Shown: in pieces, positions 12,602 to 13,562 of the stretch
Layout of the letters: the number at the start of each line of letters is the position of its first letter
Position numbering within the stretch: position 1 is the first letter of the stretch
Origin: an uncultured Collinsella sp.
GTDB taxonomy: Bacteria > Actinomycetota > Coriobacteriia > Coriobacteriales > Coriobacteriaceae
Direction: 5' to 3'
Length of the DNA: 13,562 nucleotides
NCBI GenBank assembly: GCA_902493915.1
Contig: CABUQY010000044.1
Location: 1-13,562, forward strand
Position numbers and translations under genes: made by a program
Notes under the pieces: model-generated
Told to the model about the DNA's origin: nothing
What the model saw: the letters and a program-made list of their open reading frames with translations, nothing else
Databases searched by the model: none

Positions 12602-13562
12602 CCAAGACTCCGGGCGTGCTTCAGCGTGTATGCCAAATCGCGTTTTTGCCGGCGCTGATTTGCGTTGTGTCAGTGCTCGTGTTGTTTATTCCCGTTATTG
12701 GCGGCATTGCGGCTGCCATCGGCTTTTTGGCAGCTTGCATTGCGAGCGTGTGCGGTTCCGGCTTTGGCATCGAGTGGGGTCGCGATCTGTCGCTTAAGAT
12801 CGATGACGGCATGGATCGTCCGCTGATGCGTTCCACGTCGTTTGGTCTCGGAGTCTTTTCGAGCGTTATTTCGGTCGTGCTCGAGGTTATCGCTGCCATT
12901 CCCGTTATCGGTGTAGTGCTTTCGCTGGTGGAGGGCGTGGTAATTGGCGCTGCGGGCTCGTATTCTTATTACGGTTCTTATGCGCTCGAGGCTGCGCTGT
13001 TCGGTTCGCTTGGCCTGCTTGTCCTGGCGCTAATTGCCTCGGCGATTCTGGGTGTCTTCTTTAAGATGTTCGCCGACATCGCCGTGATGCACTTTGCGGT
13101 GACCGGGCGTGTCGAGAGCGCGTTTTCGCTCGATAAGGTCTGGGCGGCGTTTAAGCACAACAAGACCAAGCTGTTCTGTGCTTCGTTCCTTCCCGAGTTT
13201 TTGACGGGCCTGGTCGCCAACGTTGTCACATGGATCTTGACGGTCGTCTTTGGCGCCATTGCCTCTGTCGGTATGTATAGCTACTACTATCGTCCTACGG
13301 GTATTGAGGCAATTGTTACCGGCGGTGGCGTCACGCTCGCGCTGTTCTTGGTGCTGGTCGCTTTCGTCACCGTATTTCTTACGGTCTTTGGCAAGATGCT
13401 CAAGCACCGTGCCGTTGGCTATTGGGTTGCACGTTATGCAAGCGAGTGGGCCGACGAGGACAAGGACGACGTCCTGACTTTTGTATTGCCCTTCGAGAAG
13501 AAGTCCGCTCCCTCGGGTTACAGCGCTCCGGATGCCGAGCCCGCACCTGAGTCCGAGCCCAA
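12598..13562 (+). CDS. Polytopic membrane protein, DUF4013-like, 3'-truncated
   Basis: The frame is open from ATG 12598 to the end of the window, with 321 residues visible and no stop. There are about six hydrophobic segments, an amphipathic stretch before the third (SFSLDKVWAAFKHNKTKLF is between helices), and a C-terminal Asp/Glu/Pro/Ser tail starting. The pattern FADIAVMHFAVTGRVESAFSLDKVW resembles DUF4013-type integral membrane proteins, with moderate confidence. No ribosome binding site precedes ATG 12598. Translation would need coupling to the zinc-ribbon frame through the ATGA overlap, or a frameshift. The frame is already open from 12562 and reads GLCVAQAFQDM before the ATG, which suggests the true N-terminus is the zinc ribbon. 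Confidence 0.75.
   Translation, partial: MTKTPGVLQRVCQIAFLPALICVVSVLVLFIPVIGGIAAAIGFLAACIASVCGSGFGIEWGRDLSLKIDDGMDRPLMRSTSFGLGVFSSVISVVLEVIAAIPVIGVVLSLVEGVVIGAAGSYSYYGSYALEAALFGSLGLLVLALIASAILGVFFKMFADIAVMHFAVTGRVESAFSLDKVWAAFKHNKTKLFCASFLPEFLTGLVANVVTWILTVVFGAIASVGMYSYYYRPTGIEAIVTGGGVTLALFLVLVAFVTVFLTVFGKMLKHRAVGYWVARYASEWADEDKDDVLTFVLPFEKKSAPSGYSAPDAEPAPESEP

Noticed and set aside
1..13562. CRISPR array, tRNA, rRNA or complete insertion sequence
   Set aside because: I saw no regularly spaced direct repeats, no cloverleaf with a TTCRANY arm, and no transposase gene. Absence of a tRNA was judged by eye only.

Overview
The window looks like chromosomal DNA from a high-GC Gram-positive bacterium, most likely a coriobacterium close to Collinsella. 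This rests on an LAxTG sortase anchor, an AmaP/DUF2273/Asp23 operon, Lgt, type III pantothenate kinase, YitT/DUF2179, strong AGGAGG-like ribosome binding sites and several GTG starts. The assignment is recognition from protein content, not a database result. Most of the window is ordinary housekeeping and membrane-protein coding sequence. All genes run on the + strand except one OPT-family transporter.

Layout. 1-1154 is the 3' end of an alanine-rich, coiled-coil, cell-wall-anchored surface protein. Two back-to-back intrinsic terminators (1222-1262 and 1274-1314) separate it from the convergent OPT transporter (1356-3059, minus). A divergent intergenic region carries mirrored TATACT boxes and leads into coaX (3252-4103). 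A dCMP deaminase (4188-4712), a small NifU-type Fe-S scaffold (4884-5162) and lgt (5272-6093) follow. Next come a large polytopic DUF6020-like membrane protein (6229-8412) and a YebC/TACO1-family translation factor (8578-9384). After a strong terminator there is a three-gene alkaline-shock operon: amaP-like (9551-10096), DUF2273 (10089-10466) and asp23 (10511-11032). A YitT/DUF2179 membrane protein (11241-12263) comes next. The window ends in a zinc-ribbon plus polytopic membrane protein (12413 to the end) whose two parts lie in different frames, with the break next to a (TG)4 tract.

How the genes relate. Only the Asp23 group is clearly one functional unit. AmaP-like and DUF2273 proteins are membrane-embedded, and Asp23 is a cytoplasmic partner that AmaP tethers to the envelope in the staphylococcal system. 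Lgt, the sortase substrate, DUF6020, YitT and the Zn-ribbon protein are all envelope proteins, but nothing in the sequence links them mechanistically.

The most unusual content is a family of small hairpin repeats with a GGG(G)(A/T)CAGG loop. They sit within one base of the stop codons of three genes, and two of the copies form an inverted pair. They look like REP/BIME elements of the kind mobilised by RAYT (Y1) transposases. The second item worth checking is the frameshift at 12572-12579, which could be a mutation, a sequencing error or a slippage switch. I found no CRISPR array, tRNA, rRNA, complete insertion sequence or defence island. No stretch longer than about 200 bases lacks a gene.
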